Assembly: GCF_947500695.1 (NCBI RefSeq)
Contig: NZ_CANMSS010000002.1
Span: forward strand, 124,001 to 188,000
Origin: an uncultured Pseudoteredinibacter sp.
GTDB lineage: Bacteria; Pseudomonadota; Gammaproteobacteria; Pseudomonadales; Cellvibrionaceae
Direction of reading: 5' to 3'
DNA length: 64,000 nt
Shown: piece after piece, positions 34,018-42,400 of the stretch
Numbering within the stretch: position 1 is the stretch's first letter
How the letters are laid out: the number at the start of each line of letters is the position of its first letter
Notes under the pieces: model-generated
Database searches by the model: none
The model's input: only the letters and a program-made list of their open reading frames with translations
Told to the model about the DNA's origin: nothing
Translations under genes and position numbers: made by a program

Positions 34018-34512
34018 TTGATAGACGCAGATGGTTTTCGTCCCAATGTTGGGATCATAATTTGTAATGACAAAGGTCAAGCCCTTTGGGCGCGCCGAAT
34101 TGGCGGCCAAGACGCTTGGCAATTCCCCCAAGGCGGGATAGACGACAACGAATCCCCAGAACAAGCACTTTTTCGTGAGTTATACGAAGAAGTTGGATTA
34201 GAGAAGTCAGATGTCGAAGTACTCGCAGTCACCCGTGGTTGGTTACGCTATCGACTTCCTAAGCGCCTAATCCGTAGACACTCAAACCCCTTATGCATCG
34301 GCCAAAAGCAGAAGTGGTATTTGCTTCGTATGCTCTGTGATGAAAGTAAAGTTTGCTTAAATAAAATCGGCAGTGCGGAATTTGATCACTGGAAGTGGGT
34401 CAATTACTGGTATCCAATTGGTAAAGTCGTTTCCTTTAAACAAGAAGTCTATCGTCGCGCTTTAAAAGAGCTTGCACCTAGACATACTGCGCTGGAAGAG
34501 AATGGTCGTTAA
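34018..34512 (+). CDS. rppH: RNA pyrophosphohydrolase
   Basis: Removes pyrophosphate from 5' triphosphate mRNA ends and so starts 5'-dependent decay. 164 residues. The Nudix box [20 protein letters not shown] with EVGL is complete, and [38 protein letters not shown] and [18 protein letters not shown] match E. coli RppH end to end. The start is a TTG at 34018; TGGAG lies 7 nt upstream, and no in-frame ATG would keep the conserved N-terminus. ptsP, often next in this group, is absent here. Confidence 0.95.
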   Translation: MIDADGFRPNVGIIICNDKGQALWARRIGGQDAWQFPQGGIDDNESPEQALFRELYEEVGLEKSDVEVLAVTRGWLRYRLPKRLIRRHSNPLCIGQKQKWYLLRMLCDESKVCLNKIGSAEFDHWKWVNYWYPIGKVVSFKQEVYRRALKELAPRHTALEENGR

Positions 34513-34560
34513 GCTTTATTGATCCGGTGCCGAATTGTTTCTGACATTCAACGATGTAAC

Positions 34561-34601
34561 AGCCACAAAAAAAGCCGCATATAGCGGCTTTTTTTGTGGC
34601 T
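34561..34601. terminator. Bidirectional terminator between rppH and the TonB operon
   Basis: An 18-bp perfect stem with internal runs of seven A and seven T (34561-34578 / 34584-34601) and a 5-nt loop. It lies 48 nt after rppH and 12 nt from the TPR protein stop and can end both convergent transcripts. Confidence 0.92.
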
Positions 34602-34613
34602 TTAACTAACAGC

Positions 34614-35963
34614 TTAAGAAGCCGCTAGCTTACGCTCACGCTCAAGCTCATTTTGACAGTACTTAATCCAACCGTTCGCAAATTTCTTGCTACGCTTGTC
34701 TTTAGCCGCCTCTTTAAAGTGCTTGATAGCTGCGCCATAGCGTTTTTGATTAGCATTGGCCATGCCCAAAGTAATATAAAGCTGATCTTTACGCTTCACA
34801 CCACCTTTCTTCAAAGCCTTCTCACCAACCTCAACGGCCTTCTTGTTATTGTCGCTGTCTAGGTAAATACCAGCCAGACGAGCATACAAATCACCACCGT
34901 CAGATTTTGACGCCGCCTGTTCCATTACTGGAATAGACTTCTTAATCTCCTGAGACATGCGCAATGCCGTCGCATAAACCTCTAGGTTTTTAGAAGTTGG
35001 CTCAATAATCTTATTCGCCAAGCCTTTTTTCATGATTTTAGCAGCCATATAGGGAACATCTTCACCCATATATAGATAAGCTAAGTTCATCAGCTCTTTT
35101 TCTTTGGTCAAGCCACCCATTTGATACACAGCATCATAGGCGAACAACTGATCCTTTTCGCGGTTATCCAAGCCGTACATACCAGCCAAACGGCGCCAGT
35201 AAGTCTTCTTCGGATACAAGCGAACCATACGCTCTAGGATTTCAATAACTTTCTTAGTGTTATTGTCATCGTAGTGCAGGGCACTTAGGATCTGGAACCA
35301 GTTCTCTTTAGGCGTCCTACCCTTTTTGTCGTACATCTCTACCGCAGTATTGATGGACCCGATGGCCTTCTTGGTCTTTTTATTGGTGTAGTAAACCTGA
35401 CCCAGCATCGCGTGGGCGTCGGCACCAATAATCGGAGCAATTGCCATCCATTTTTCAAGGGTTTTCTCTGCTTCAATAGTATCTTCCAATACAAATTGAA
35501 GCTGACCAACGATATAAAGAGTTTGCACTTCAAGGCCTAGAGGGATATCCGGGCTCATTGAGAGTAGCAATTTGTACTCTTTAATCGCATTACGATAGTC
35601 TTCCATGCTGTAGTAAGCATAGCCTTTCAGGTTATATACCTGAGCCTTCTCGTAACGGTTAAACTTGGTGATATTGATATCATTTAAAAGCTTGATAGCA
35701 CCACGGTAGTCAGGTTCACCCTTTTCAGGGTTAATCAACTGGTTAGGAGCTTCTAGCTTCTTAAACACCTTCTGACTAAGAGCCGGTGTTTTGCGCGTTT
35801 TTTGGGCAGGCTTTTTCTTCGCTTCTTGAGCGTAAGCCGCACCGAAAGTCGCGTCTTGATTAAAAGCTTTCATCACCACACTTGATACTGCTGGGGCAAG
35901 CATAAGCGGTGCCGCCAGCAGAGTGTGTTTGACGAGCTTTGTTGCCGCAGCCGTCATTTTCAT
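34614..35963 (-). CDS. TPR-repeat protein of the TtpC-type TonB operon
   Basis: About 449 residues with a signal region (30-45, ending GAAYAQ) and TPR helices from 80 to the end, for example YEKAQVYNLKGYAYYSMEDY and KKAVEVGEKALKKGG. Last gene of the operon DUF3450-TtpC-ExbB-ExbD-TonB-TPR; in vibrios a TPR protein in the same place is needed for TonB2-dependent uptake. It probably links the inner-membrane motor to the outer membrane in the periplasm. ATG 35963 is chosen; ATG 35975, which overlaps the TonB stop region more closely, is an alternative. Confidence 0.88.
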   Translation of the reverse strand: MKMTAAATKLVKHTLLAAPLMLAPAVSSVVMKAFNQDATFGAAYAQEAKKKPAQKTRKTPALSQKVFKKLEAPNQLINPEKGEPDYRGAIKLLNDINITKFNRYEKAQVYNLKGYAYYSMEDYRNAIKEYKLLLSMSPDIPLGLEVQTLYIVGQLQFVLEDTIEAEKTLEKWMAIAPIIGADAHAMLGQVYYTNKKTKKAIGSINTAVEMYDKKGRTPKENWFQILSALHYDDNNTKKVIEILERMVRLYPKKTYWRRLAGMYGLDNREKDQLFAYDAVYQMGGLTKEKELMNLAYLYMGEDVPYMAAKIMKKGLANKIIEPTSKNLEVYATALRMSQEIKKSIPVMEQAASKSDGGDLYARLAGIYLDSDNNKKAVEVGEKALKKGGVKRKDQLYITLGMANANQKRYGAAIKHFKEAAKDKRSKKFANGWIKYCQNELERERKLAAS

Positions 35964-35976
35964 GTTGTTACCCATT

Positions 35977-36591
35977 CTATTGTGCAATGGCGAAGGATAT
36001 CTTGTTGCGTACACCTGGAACCTCGATTGGCTCACCGTCAACAACCCGTGGCTTGTACTTAAACTTCAAGGCCGCCTTCATTGCTGCTTTAGCAAAGATG
36101 GTGGAGCCTTCAGGTACATGCTCTACAACTACCGGATTAGCAACCGCACCACTCTTGGTCACGGTAAACTCAACAATTACATAACCTTCAATACCACGGC
36201 TTAGCGCTCGGCGAGGATACTGGGGCTGAACCTTCACGATAGGCAAGTATTCACCATCGGAAGAGAAGCCACCAACACCAGCCACATTTAGATTTGCTTG
36301 TACCTTCGGCGCACCCATGTTGATAGCGTCTGGGCTAACATCAGGGGTATCGAATTCAGGTTGAGGCATCTCTGGTGGTGGCTCGTCCGGCTCTTCGGGT
36401 TTCTCAGGTTTTTCGGTTTCGAAGCGGGTCTCGATCTTAGTTTCCGGCATATGAATATCGGCAATTTTAGTCGCCTCACCTTCTTCAGGTTCTGTCATAT
36501 TCGCCGCGATCAAAGTATGCATCAAAACGAACAAGCCAAAAGTCACTGCCAATGCAATGGCTCCGGCTATTATGAGTCGTATTGGATTCAT
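35977..36591 (-). CDS. tonB2: TonB-type energy transducer
   Basis: 204 residues: one N-terminal anchor (8-30), a Pro/Glu-rich spacer (ETEKPEKPEEPDEPPPEMPQ) that crosses the periplasm, and a C-terminal TonB domain with LPIVKVQPQYPRRALSRGIEGYV and EFTVTKSGAV that grips the TonB box of receptors. Shorter than E. coli TonB, as is typical of TonB2 proteins. It follows ExbD by 8 nt. It should power receptors such as those at the window edges. Confidence 0.93.
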   Translation of the reverse strand: MNPIRLIIAGAIALAVTFGLFVLMHTLIAANMTEPEEGEATKIADIHMPETKIETRFETEKPEKPEEPDEPPPEMPQPEFDTPDVSPDAINMGAPKVQANLNVAGVGGFSSDGEYLPIVKVQPQYPRRALSRGIEGYVIVEFTVTKSGAVANPVVVEHVPEGSTIFAKAAMKAALKFKYKPRVVDGEPIEVPGVRNKISFAIAQ

Positions 36592-36599
36592 AGCTTGCC

Positions 36600-36998
36600 C
36601 TAGTTCTTCTCTGTCGCCACAGCAACGTCAGTGACACCCAGATCACGGGCAGCATCCACTACCAACGTTAGGGTTTCAATGCTTGCTTTGTCATCCGCCT
36701 GAACCACAATTCCCCCTTTCGGGTTCTCCGCACGTAATTGCTCGATGCGGTTACGCACCTGGCGCTCATCAATGCGGCTCTTGTCGATCCAGATTTCATT
36801 GTTGTCGCTAATCGCAATCAAGATATTCGACTTGTACTTCTGCTCTGCAGTCGTCGCATCAGGTCGATTAATCTCGATACCGGTTTCCTTAATAAAAGAA
36901 GCCGTTACGATAAAGAAGATCAACATGATGAACACCACGTCTAGCATGGGTGTTAAATCGATGCCGCCTTCCTCTTCAACTTTTCTTTTTTTGGCCAT
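36600..36998 (-). CDS. exbD: ExbD-type proton channel subunit
   Basis: 132 residues with one membrane helix (18-40). The motif IDLTPMLDVVFIMLIFF carries the essential Asp (near residue 19) of the proton path. The periplasmic domain follows. Together with the ExbB-like proteins encoded upstream it forms the motor that energises TonB. A hairpin separates it from exbB, so expression of the two may differ. Confidence 0.95.
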   Translation of the reverse strand: MAKKRKVEEEGGIDLTPMLDVVFIMLIFFIVTASFIKETGIEINRPDATTAEQKYKSNILIAISDNNEIWIDKSRIDERQVRNRIEQLRAENPKGGIVVQADDKASIETLTLVVDAARDLGVTDVAVATEKN

Positions 36999-37049
36999 GG
37001 TTACTCTCTTAACATAACCGATTAATACTTAGCGTCTGCCTTGTGGGCA

Positions 37050-37070
37050 CTAAGCAGGCTGGCTGCTTAG
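37050..37070. promoter_or_regulatory. Intra-operon hairpin at the exbB stop
   Basis: CTAAGCAG (37050-37057) and CTGCTTAG (37063-37070) form a perfect 8-bp stem, 5-nt loop, covering the exbB stop codon at 37067-37069. It could slow ribosomes, protect mRNA ends or partly end transcription before exbD. Confidence 0.5.
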
Positions 37071-37594
37071 TGGTCCATCGTCAGGTGATCGGCAAGTAAC
37101 TGATTTTCGCGTTCGGCAATACGAGTCACTAGAGTGTTACCAAATACGCCCGAAAGCGCCGCAACCATACCCGCCATTGTCGGGATTGTTGCTTTGGATA
37201 CACCACTAGCCATGGACTTCGCATCACCACCACCAGTAATGGCCAATACGTTAAACACTTCGATCATCCCCCAAACCGTACCCAATAGACCAAATAATGG
37301 TGCTAGGGATACTAGGGTTTCGATCATGCTCATATTAATGCGTACATTCTCACTAACACGAGAGATCAGTGCATAACGAATTTGGTGGGCATTCCAAGAC
37401 TGGCGCTCTGGACGAGCTTCCCAAGTATCTAAAGCACCTTGCACGTCGCGCTTTAGATTACCCTTGAAATACCACAAACGTTCGAAAATCAGTGTCCACA
37501 TGACAAAAGTCAGGATGGCGATCAAGATAAGAACCTCACCACCCGACTCCACAAAGGCCTTAATGGCTTCTAATTGATCCATTAATGCCGTCAT
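37067..37594 (-). CDS. exbB: ExbB/TolQ-type proton channel protein
   Basis: 175 residues, three membrane helices, with the MotA/TolQ/ExbB core LVSLAPLFGLLGTVWGMIEVF and the region GGGDAKSMASGVSKATIPTMAGM. It is the stator ring subunit that pairs with ExbD. Start at ATG 37594, 7 nt after AGGAGA; an upstream TTG is in frame but lies in the ribosome site spacing. The short form, compared with the 456-residue TtpC homologue just upstream, is usual for these operons. Confidence 0.94.
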   Translation of the reverse strand: MTALMDQLEAIKAFVESGGEVLILIAILTFVMWTLIFERLWYFKGNLKRDVQGALDTWEARPERQSWNAHQIRYALISRVSENVRINMSMIETLVSLAPLFGLLGTVWGMIEVFNVLAITGGGDAKSMASGVSKATIPTMAGMVAALSGVFGNTLVTRIAERENQLLADHLTMDH

Positions 37595-37604
37595 GAGCAA
37601 TCTC

Positions 37605-38975
37605 CTACTTAGCTTCTACGTTTTCAGCTACTAGACCAGCGCTTTGCTCATCTAAGATGTGCAGTACACGCTGCGCACGACCGTTAACCAAGGTGTGCAT
37701 CAATACAGTAGGAATAGCTACAACCAGACCTAGTACTGTGGTTACTAGAGCACCAGAGATACCGCCGGCCATTGCCTTAGGATCACCAGCACCGAAGATA
37801 GTAATCGCCTGGAAGGTCACGATCATACCGGTTACGGTACCCAATAGACCCAATAGCGGCGCCACAGCAGAGATAATCTTCAATAGCTGCAAGCCAGATT
37901 CGATAGCAGGCTTTTCTTTTAGAACCGCCTCTTCTAGCTTCAGTTCCAAAGTTTCGCCATCTAGACCAGGATTGTCTTCTGCAACTTTCAACACACGACC
38001 CAGAGGGTTGTTAGTGTTGGCCTTGTCAGACTTCAACTGAGCACTAACCTTGGCAGACATGCCAGTTAGAACGATCAAGCGGAAGATAGCCAATAGCATT
38101 GCGAATACACCAACACCGGTAATGATGTAACCAACTAGGTCACCCTGATGCCAGCGTTCAACGATAGATGGGCTGTTAATTAATGCACCCAGGTAAGTAC
38201 CGCCGGAAGGACCAGTAGGGTCAACACCAACCTTGGTAAAGGTACCAGGGGCAGCAGACTCTAGATCTTTAGCAGCAGCTTGGAAAGCAGTAGGCTGACG
38301 CAGCAGCTCTTCTAGCTTGCCTTCTTTGAAAGTTAGGTAGTTACCATCAGATAGCAGGTTGTAAGTACCAATACGAATAACGTCTTGGTCGGCCTTATCA
38401 CCATTTGGCTTGATTACGGTACCAGTGAACTTAGCCACTTTACCGCCTTCAATGGTTTCACGCTGGATTTCGTACCATAGCTGCTCAATCTCTTCGATAG
38501 TAGGCAGCTGGTCAGCGCTGTTCATTTTCTCGATCAGATTATCAAGAAATTCAGCACGCTCACCGTACTGAGCACTTACTAGAGAGTTATCAACGTTTGC
38601 ACGTAAATCACCCGCTGCAGAAGTCAGATGACCGAATAGCTCTTTCAAAGAACCTAGACGCTCTTGCAACTGCTGGCGTTTCTGGTCAACAGCCGCTTCG
38701 TTTTCTTCGTAGTTTTTCTCTAAACGAACAGAACGAGCTTCTTCGTTGGCTTTAGTCTGCCTAGCTTGATTTAACAAAGCCTGCTGGTTAGCCTTTTGGC
38801 GACGGAAATCGGCTTCACGCTTACGCTGATCAGCAGTTTCTGCCACTTTGGCATCTTTAACCATTTTCAGCAGTTCATCCAAAGATGCCGCTTTGTCCTG
38901 GGCCATAGCAGTGCCTGCAGACAGCATGCCCGCTGCGGCAATAGCAATAACGCGCTTGGCGAAGGTCATTTTCAT
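37605..38975 (-). CDS. ttpC: TtpC-like large MotA/TolQ/ExbB protein
   Basis: 456 residues. A signal peptide (to about 26, AMAQ) is followed by a long coiled coil (35-165) in the periplasm, then a C-terminal ExbB-type domain with three helices (IISAVAPLLGLLGTVTGMI, LVTTVLGLVVAIPTVLMHTL). TtpC in vibrios is the extra component required by TonB2 systems. Its ATG overlaps the DUF3450 stop (ATGA), so translation is coupled. The coiled coil may meet the DUF3450 protein. Confidence 0.92.
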   Translation of the reverse strand: MKMTFAKRVIAIAAAGMLSAGTAMAQDKAASLDELLKMVKDAKVAETADQRKREADFRRQKANQQALLNQARQTKANEEARSVRLEKNYEENEAAVDQKRQQLQERLGSLKELFGHLTSAAGDLRANVDNSLVSAQYGERAEFLDNLIEKMNSADQLPTIEEIEQLWYEIQRETIEGGKVAKFTGTVIKPNGDKADQDVIRIGTYNLLSDGNYLTFKEGKLEELLRQPTAFQAAAKDLESAAPGTFTKVGVDPTGPSGGTYLGALINSPSIVERWHQGDLVGYIITGVGVFAMLLAIFRLIVLTGMSAKVSAQLKSDKANTNNPLGRVLKVAEDNPGLDGETLELKLEEAVLKEKPAIESGLQLLKIISAVAPLLGLLGTVTGMIVTFQAITIFGAGDPKAMAGGISGALVTTVLGLVVAIPTVLMHTLVNGRAQRVLHILDEQSAGLVAENVEAK

Positions 38976-39757
38976 TGTGCAGCCTCCGGAGCCAAAATTG
39001 GTAGATCCATAATGTCGATTGTTGCTTGTTTCTTAGCGATCTTGATGCCTTTTAGGATGGCAGCACGATATTCACCAGAATCAATCGCTTCCCACTGACG
39101 GCTGCTAGCGTTATAAGCGCCAGACTTTTGGGTGTCAGTAGTTTGGTACATTAGGGCGATACGACCAACGCGTAGAATATTAACTTCACGCTCTTGACCG
39201 TCGATTTCTAGAGTATCTTTGTAAGTATCGATTTTACGACCGTACTCAGACTCGATTTTGTAGGCTTCTAGAACCTGACGGAACTTCTCAGATACAGGGA
39301 TATCAGCACGTTCCTGGTTATTGCGTAGCATCTCTAGACGCTCTTCACGCTCAGCGGTGTGGAAAGGCATATCCAAAGCAACGAACTGCTCTAGACCTTC
39401 CAGCATACGCAGGATAAGTGGCTGGATCTGACGTTCCATTACTGTTACTTGATCGATGGAGTTAGTCAGATTGTCGATAACCTTCAACTGGCTAGCAATT
39501 TGCTTTTCCAACTGCTTGTTATAAACACGCAAACCTTCGATTTGCTTGTTTACGGTTTTGAAATCTTGTAACAAACTGCCAGTTTGCTCGGCAATTTTAT
39601 CGATTTTCTGTTGAGACTGTGCCCCTGATTGGGCCTTAGTCTGACCAACCTTAAGGATGGCATCAATAGTTTGATCTGCTTGGGCTACACTCCCCATGAG
39701 CGCGCCGGCAGAAAGCACTGTGGTTAAAGCCACGGCTTTCAATCGCTGCTTCTTCAT
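38972..39757 (-). CDS. DUF3450 family periplasmic coiled-coil protein
   Basis: 261 residues with a signal peptide ending near SVAQA and a long coiled coil from 40 to 120 (IEGLRVYNKQLEKQIASQLK). The rest matches DUF3450, which in gammaproteobacteria is almost always the first gene of TtpC-type TonB operons, as here. Probably a structural part of the TonB2 apparatus in the periplasm. The promoter region upstream carries a palindrome and a Fur-like motif. Confidence 0.9.
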   Translation of the reverse strand: MKKQRLKAVALTTVLSAGALMGSVAQADQTIDAILKVGQTKAQSGAQSQQKIDKIAEQTGSLLQDFKTVNKQIEGLRVYNKQLEKQIASQLKVIDNLTNSIDQVTVMERQIQPLILRMLEGLEQFVALDMPFHTAEREERLEMLRNNQERADIPVSEKFRQVLEAYKIESEYGRKIDTYKDTLEIDGQEREVNILRVGRIALMYQTTDTQKSGAYNASSRQWEAIDSGEYRAAILKGIKIAKKQATIDIMDLPILAPEAAQ

Positions 39758-40063
39758 ATTTCCCCCAACTCGGGTGCTTCTGTCTACTAAGTTTGCGACG
39801 TTCTCTAACTGGCAAATGGTTTATAAAAATTATCCATTTGCCGAGGTCAAGAGTGCGCCATTGTAATAACAGGCTGGAGCAAGATTCAACGGTTAATCCG
39901 GCTCCCCTGAAAATTGTGTAATTAAGTATCAGCCTGGTAACACATTACCCAACTGCAATCGGGCACTAAGGTAACATATAAATTAAACCTGTCACAGGGC
40001 GGTTAAAATCAACACAATTGAACACTTTTCAAGCAATCTCGAATGAATACTCAGAAAATGTTA
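39758..40063. other. 306-nt intergenic region upstream of the TonB operon
   Basis: Lies between the folA 3' end and the DUF3450 start. It holds the candidate promoter and palindrome at 39811-39850 and a weak hairpin around CCTGT-g-ACAGG further right that might end the folA transcript. No open frame of note. Confidence 0.5.
39811..39850 (-). promoter_or_regulatory. Promoter with 9-bp palindrome and Fur-like box for the TonB operon
   Basis: GGCAAATGG (39811-39819) and CCATTTGCC (39834-39842) are exact reverse complements around 14 AT-rich nt. On the minus strand TTGACC (39850-39845) and TATAAA (39825-39820) could be -35 and -10. Between the arms GGATAATTTTTATAA (39835-39821) matches 11 of 14 positions of a 7-1-7 Fur box. 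Iron control of this uptake operon would make sense. Confidence 0.5.
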
Positions 40064-40579
40064 CTAGGTATTTTTGTCTCCAGAAGTAACACGCTCCAAT
40101 ACGCAGAAGGCATATGGATACGGATTACGCTCACAGGCCGCATGTTTTTCGCAAGAAATTTCACGCCATTGAGCGGCATTTAACGCCGGAAAAAAAGCAT
40201 CTCCCTCAAGCTCTGTGTAAACCCTAGTGAGGAAAATTTTATCCGCGCGCTCCAGTGACTGACGATATATCTCAGCACCACCAATAATCATGACATCGCT
40301 GTGCGGAGAAAGTTGCTCAGCTAGCTCAATCGCAGCGCCAATATTATTTACTACACGCACCCCGTCATGCTGCCATTCTTGCTGGCGAGTGATAACGATA
40401 TTTTCTCGACCAGGTAGCGGACGACCGATTGAGTCAAAGGTTTTACGCCCCATAATAATCGGTTTCGACATGGTCACTTGTTTAAAATACTGCAAGTCCT
40501 TTGGCAGATGCCAAGGCATTTTATTATCAATGCCGATAACATTGTTTTCAGCAGCTGCGACCACCAAACAAATACTCAC
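40064..40579 (-). CDS. folA: Dihydrofolate reductase
   Basis: Reduces dihydrofolate to tetrahydrofolate with NADPH. 171 residues from a GTG at 40579. Motifs MPWHLPKDLQYFK (active-site Asp), PIIMGRKTFDSIGRPLPGR and VMIIGGAEIYRQ are intact. It lies directly downstream of thyA, which makes dihydrofolate, so the two are functionally linked and on the same strand, 64 nt apart. Confidence 0.96.
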   Translation of the reverse strand: MSICLVVAAAENNVIGIDNKMPWHLPKDLQYFKQVTMSKPIIMGRKTFDSIGRPLPGRENIVITRQQEWQHDGVRVVNNIGAAIELAEQLSPHSDVMIIGGAEIYRQSLERADKIFLTRVYTELEGDAFFPALNAAQWREISCEKHAACERNPYPYAFCVLERVTSGDKNT

Positions 40580-40626
40580 GAAAATTACCCTTAATAAATC
40601 TCAGTGTTTAATACACATTTTTTAAT

Positions 40627-40661
40627 TAGCAACTGGCGCCTTTTTAAATAGCAACTGGCGC
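40627..40661. repeat. Short direct repeat at the thyA 3' end
   Basis: TAGCAACTGGCGC occurs at 40627-40639 and 40649-40661, a 22-nt period. The second copy encodes the last codons of thyA; the first lies just beyond the stop. Confidence 0.8.
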
Positions 40662-41477
40662 TGGAATATGAGGATCAGGATCATAGTTTTGCAACTCAAA
40701 GTCTTCAAACTTAAACGCAAAAATATCCTTTACCTGTGAATTAATTTTAATCGTAGGTAGCGCTTTAGGATTGCGCTGTAATTGCAGCTCAACTTGCTCA
40801 GCATGGTTCGAATAGAGATGCGCATCACCAAAGGTATGGATAAAATCACCAGGCTTTAAATCACAAACCTGAGCTATCATCATGGTTAACAAAGCATAAG
40901 ATGCAATGTTAAAAGGCACACCTAAAAAGATGTCGGCACTGCGTTGATATAACTGGCAGGAAAGCTTCCCTTCAGCCACATAAAATTGAAACATAGTATG
41001 ACAGGGGGCCAAGGCCATTCTCCCCTCAGCAACATTGGCCTGCGGAGACATTGTTTCGTCCGGCAAATCCGCCGGATTCCAAGCGGAGATGATTAGACGG
41101 CGAGAATCTGGCTTGCTTTTAATCATGTCAATTAGCTGGCTTATTTGATCAATACTCTTGCTGTTAGGGGCAGGCCAGTTACGCCATTGGTAGCCATATA
41201 CAGGCCCTAAATCGCCTTCTGGGCTTGCCCACTCATCCCAGATGCTCACCCCATTTTCTTTTAGGTAGGCTGTATTAGTATCGCCATTTAGAAACCACAG
41301 CAGCTCATGCACGATGGATTTAAGATGGCATTTTTTGGTGGTAACTAAGGGAAAACCTTGGCTTAAATCAAAGCGCATTTGGTAACCAAATACACTCTTC
41401 GTACCCGTCCCTGTACGATCACTCTTTTCTGTACCGTGATCACGCACGTGGCGCATTAAATCAAGATATTGTTTCAT
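40644..41477 (-). CDS. thyA: Thymidylate synthase
   Basis: Makes dTMP from dUMP using methylene-tetrahydrofolate. 277 residues from ATG 41477 ([15 protein letters not shown]). The catalytic Cys159 sits in [29 protein letters not shown] and the C-terminal PAPVAI are conserved. Compared with E. coli (264 residues) there is a short insertion before the catalytic loop ([15 protein letters not shown]). The frame runs further upstream to 41534, but family homology starts here. Order lgt-thyA-folA is typical of gammaproteobacteria. Confidence 0.96.
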   Translation of the reverse strand: MKQYLDLMRHVRDHGTEKSDRTGTGTKSVFGYQMRFDLSQGFPLVTTKKCHLKSIVHELLWFLNGDTNTAYLKENGVSIWDEWASPEGDLGPVYGYQWRNWPAPNSKSIDQISQLIDMIKSKPDSRRLIISAWNPADLPDETMSPQANVAEGRMALAPCHTMFQFYVAEGKLSCQLYQRSADIFLGVPFNIASYALLTMMIAQVCDLKPGDFIHTFGDAHLYSNHAEQVELQLQRNPKALPTIKINSQVKDIFAFKFEDFELQNYDPDPHIPAPVAI

Positions 41478-41557
41478 TAAAGTTTGTTCTCTATATACGA
41501 AGTACTGTTGCCCACTTCTGCGAGCAAAACACAAATCTAAGCTTCCCGCGCTCTAGC

Positions 41558-42391
41558 TTAACCTTCTACTTGCGCTGTTTGTTGTTGGTCTTTTTTCTTG
41601 GCCCAGCTGTAAGCCCAAATCATAAGCAAAATTCCAGCTGCTATCATTGGCAACGACAACAGCTGGCCACGTGTTACCCATCCTAGCCACAGTTGATCCT
41701 GCAAATGAGAATCAGGTTCACGAACAAATTCAACCAAAAAGCGGAAGCTGCCGTACAACACTAAAAATAAGCCGCTGACAGCACCTCTTGGGCGCGGGTT
41801 TTTAGAAAACCAAAACAGCAGCAAAAATAAAACCAAGCCCTCAAGGAAAGCTTGGTACAACTGGGAAGGGTGGCGCGCATTCATTGGGTCATTTGGAAAA
41901 TACATCGCCCATGGCGCATCGGGATCAGTAACCCTTCCCCATAATTCCTGACCGATAAAATTACCAATCCTGCCAAAGCCCAAACCTAAGGGCACCAATG
42001 GCGCGACAAAATCGCCCAACTGCAACAGGGTTGTGTTGGTTTTGCGCGAGTAAAAGAAAATCGCCACACAAACCCCAAGCAAGCCACCATGGAAAGACAT
42101 GCCGCCTTCCCAAACTCGAAACAGCCACAAAGGGTCAACCAAAAACTTATCAAAATGATAAAACAAAACGTAACCAAAACGGCCGCCCAAAATGACCCCG
42201 AAGGCGCCAAACATAATCAAGTCTTCCACTTGATTTGGTGCAATCGGGGAAAAAGGTTTACGGGCACGGCGCATACCTAGATACCAAGCCATCGCAAAGG
42301 CTAACAGGTACATAATGCCGTACCAGTGCACCTTGAGGCCAAATAGGTTAATCGCTACCGGGTCTATATCGGGATATTGCATAAAATTCAT
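41558..42391 (-). CDS. lgt: Prolipoprotein diacylglyceryl transferase
   Basis: Inner-membrane enzyme that moves diacylglyceryl from phosphatidylglycerol to the lipobox cysteine, the first step of lipoprotein maturation. 277 residues, seven helices; the signature GRIGNFIGQELWGR, HWYGIMYL and GGMSFHGGLLG are clear. The many lipoproteins in this window are its clients. It sits between the TSUP permease gene and thyA on the same strand. Confidence 0.96.
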   Translation of the reverse strand: MNFMQYPDIDPVAINLFGLKVHWYGIMYLLAFAMAWYLGMRRARKPFSPIAPNQVEDLIMFGAFGVILGGRFGYVLFYHFDKFLVDPLWLFRVWEGGMSFHGGLLGVCVAIFFYSRKTNTTLLQLGDFVAPLVPLGLGFGRIGNFIGQELWGRVTDPDAPWAMYFPNDPMNARHPSQLYQAFLEGLVLFLLLFWFSKNPRPRGAVSGLFLVLYGSFRFLVEFVREPDSHLQDQLWLGWVTRGQLLSLPMIAAGILLMIWAYSWAKKKDQQQTAQVEG

Positions 42392-42400
42392 TCACTCGTT

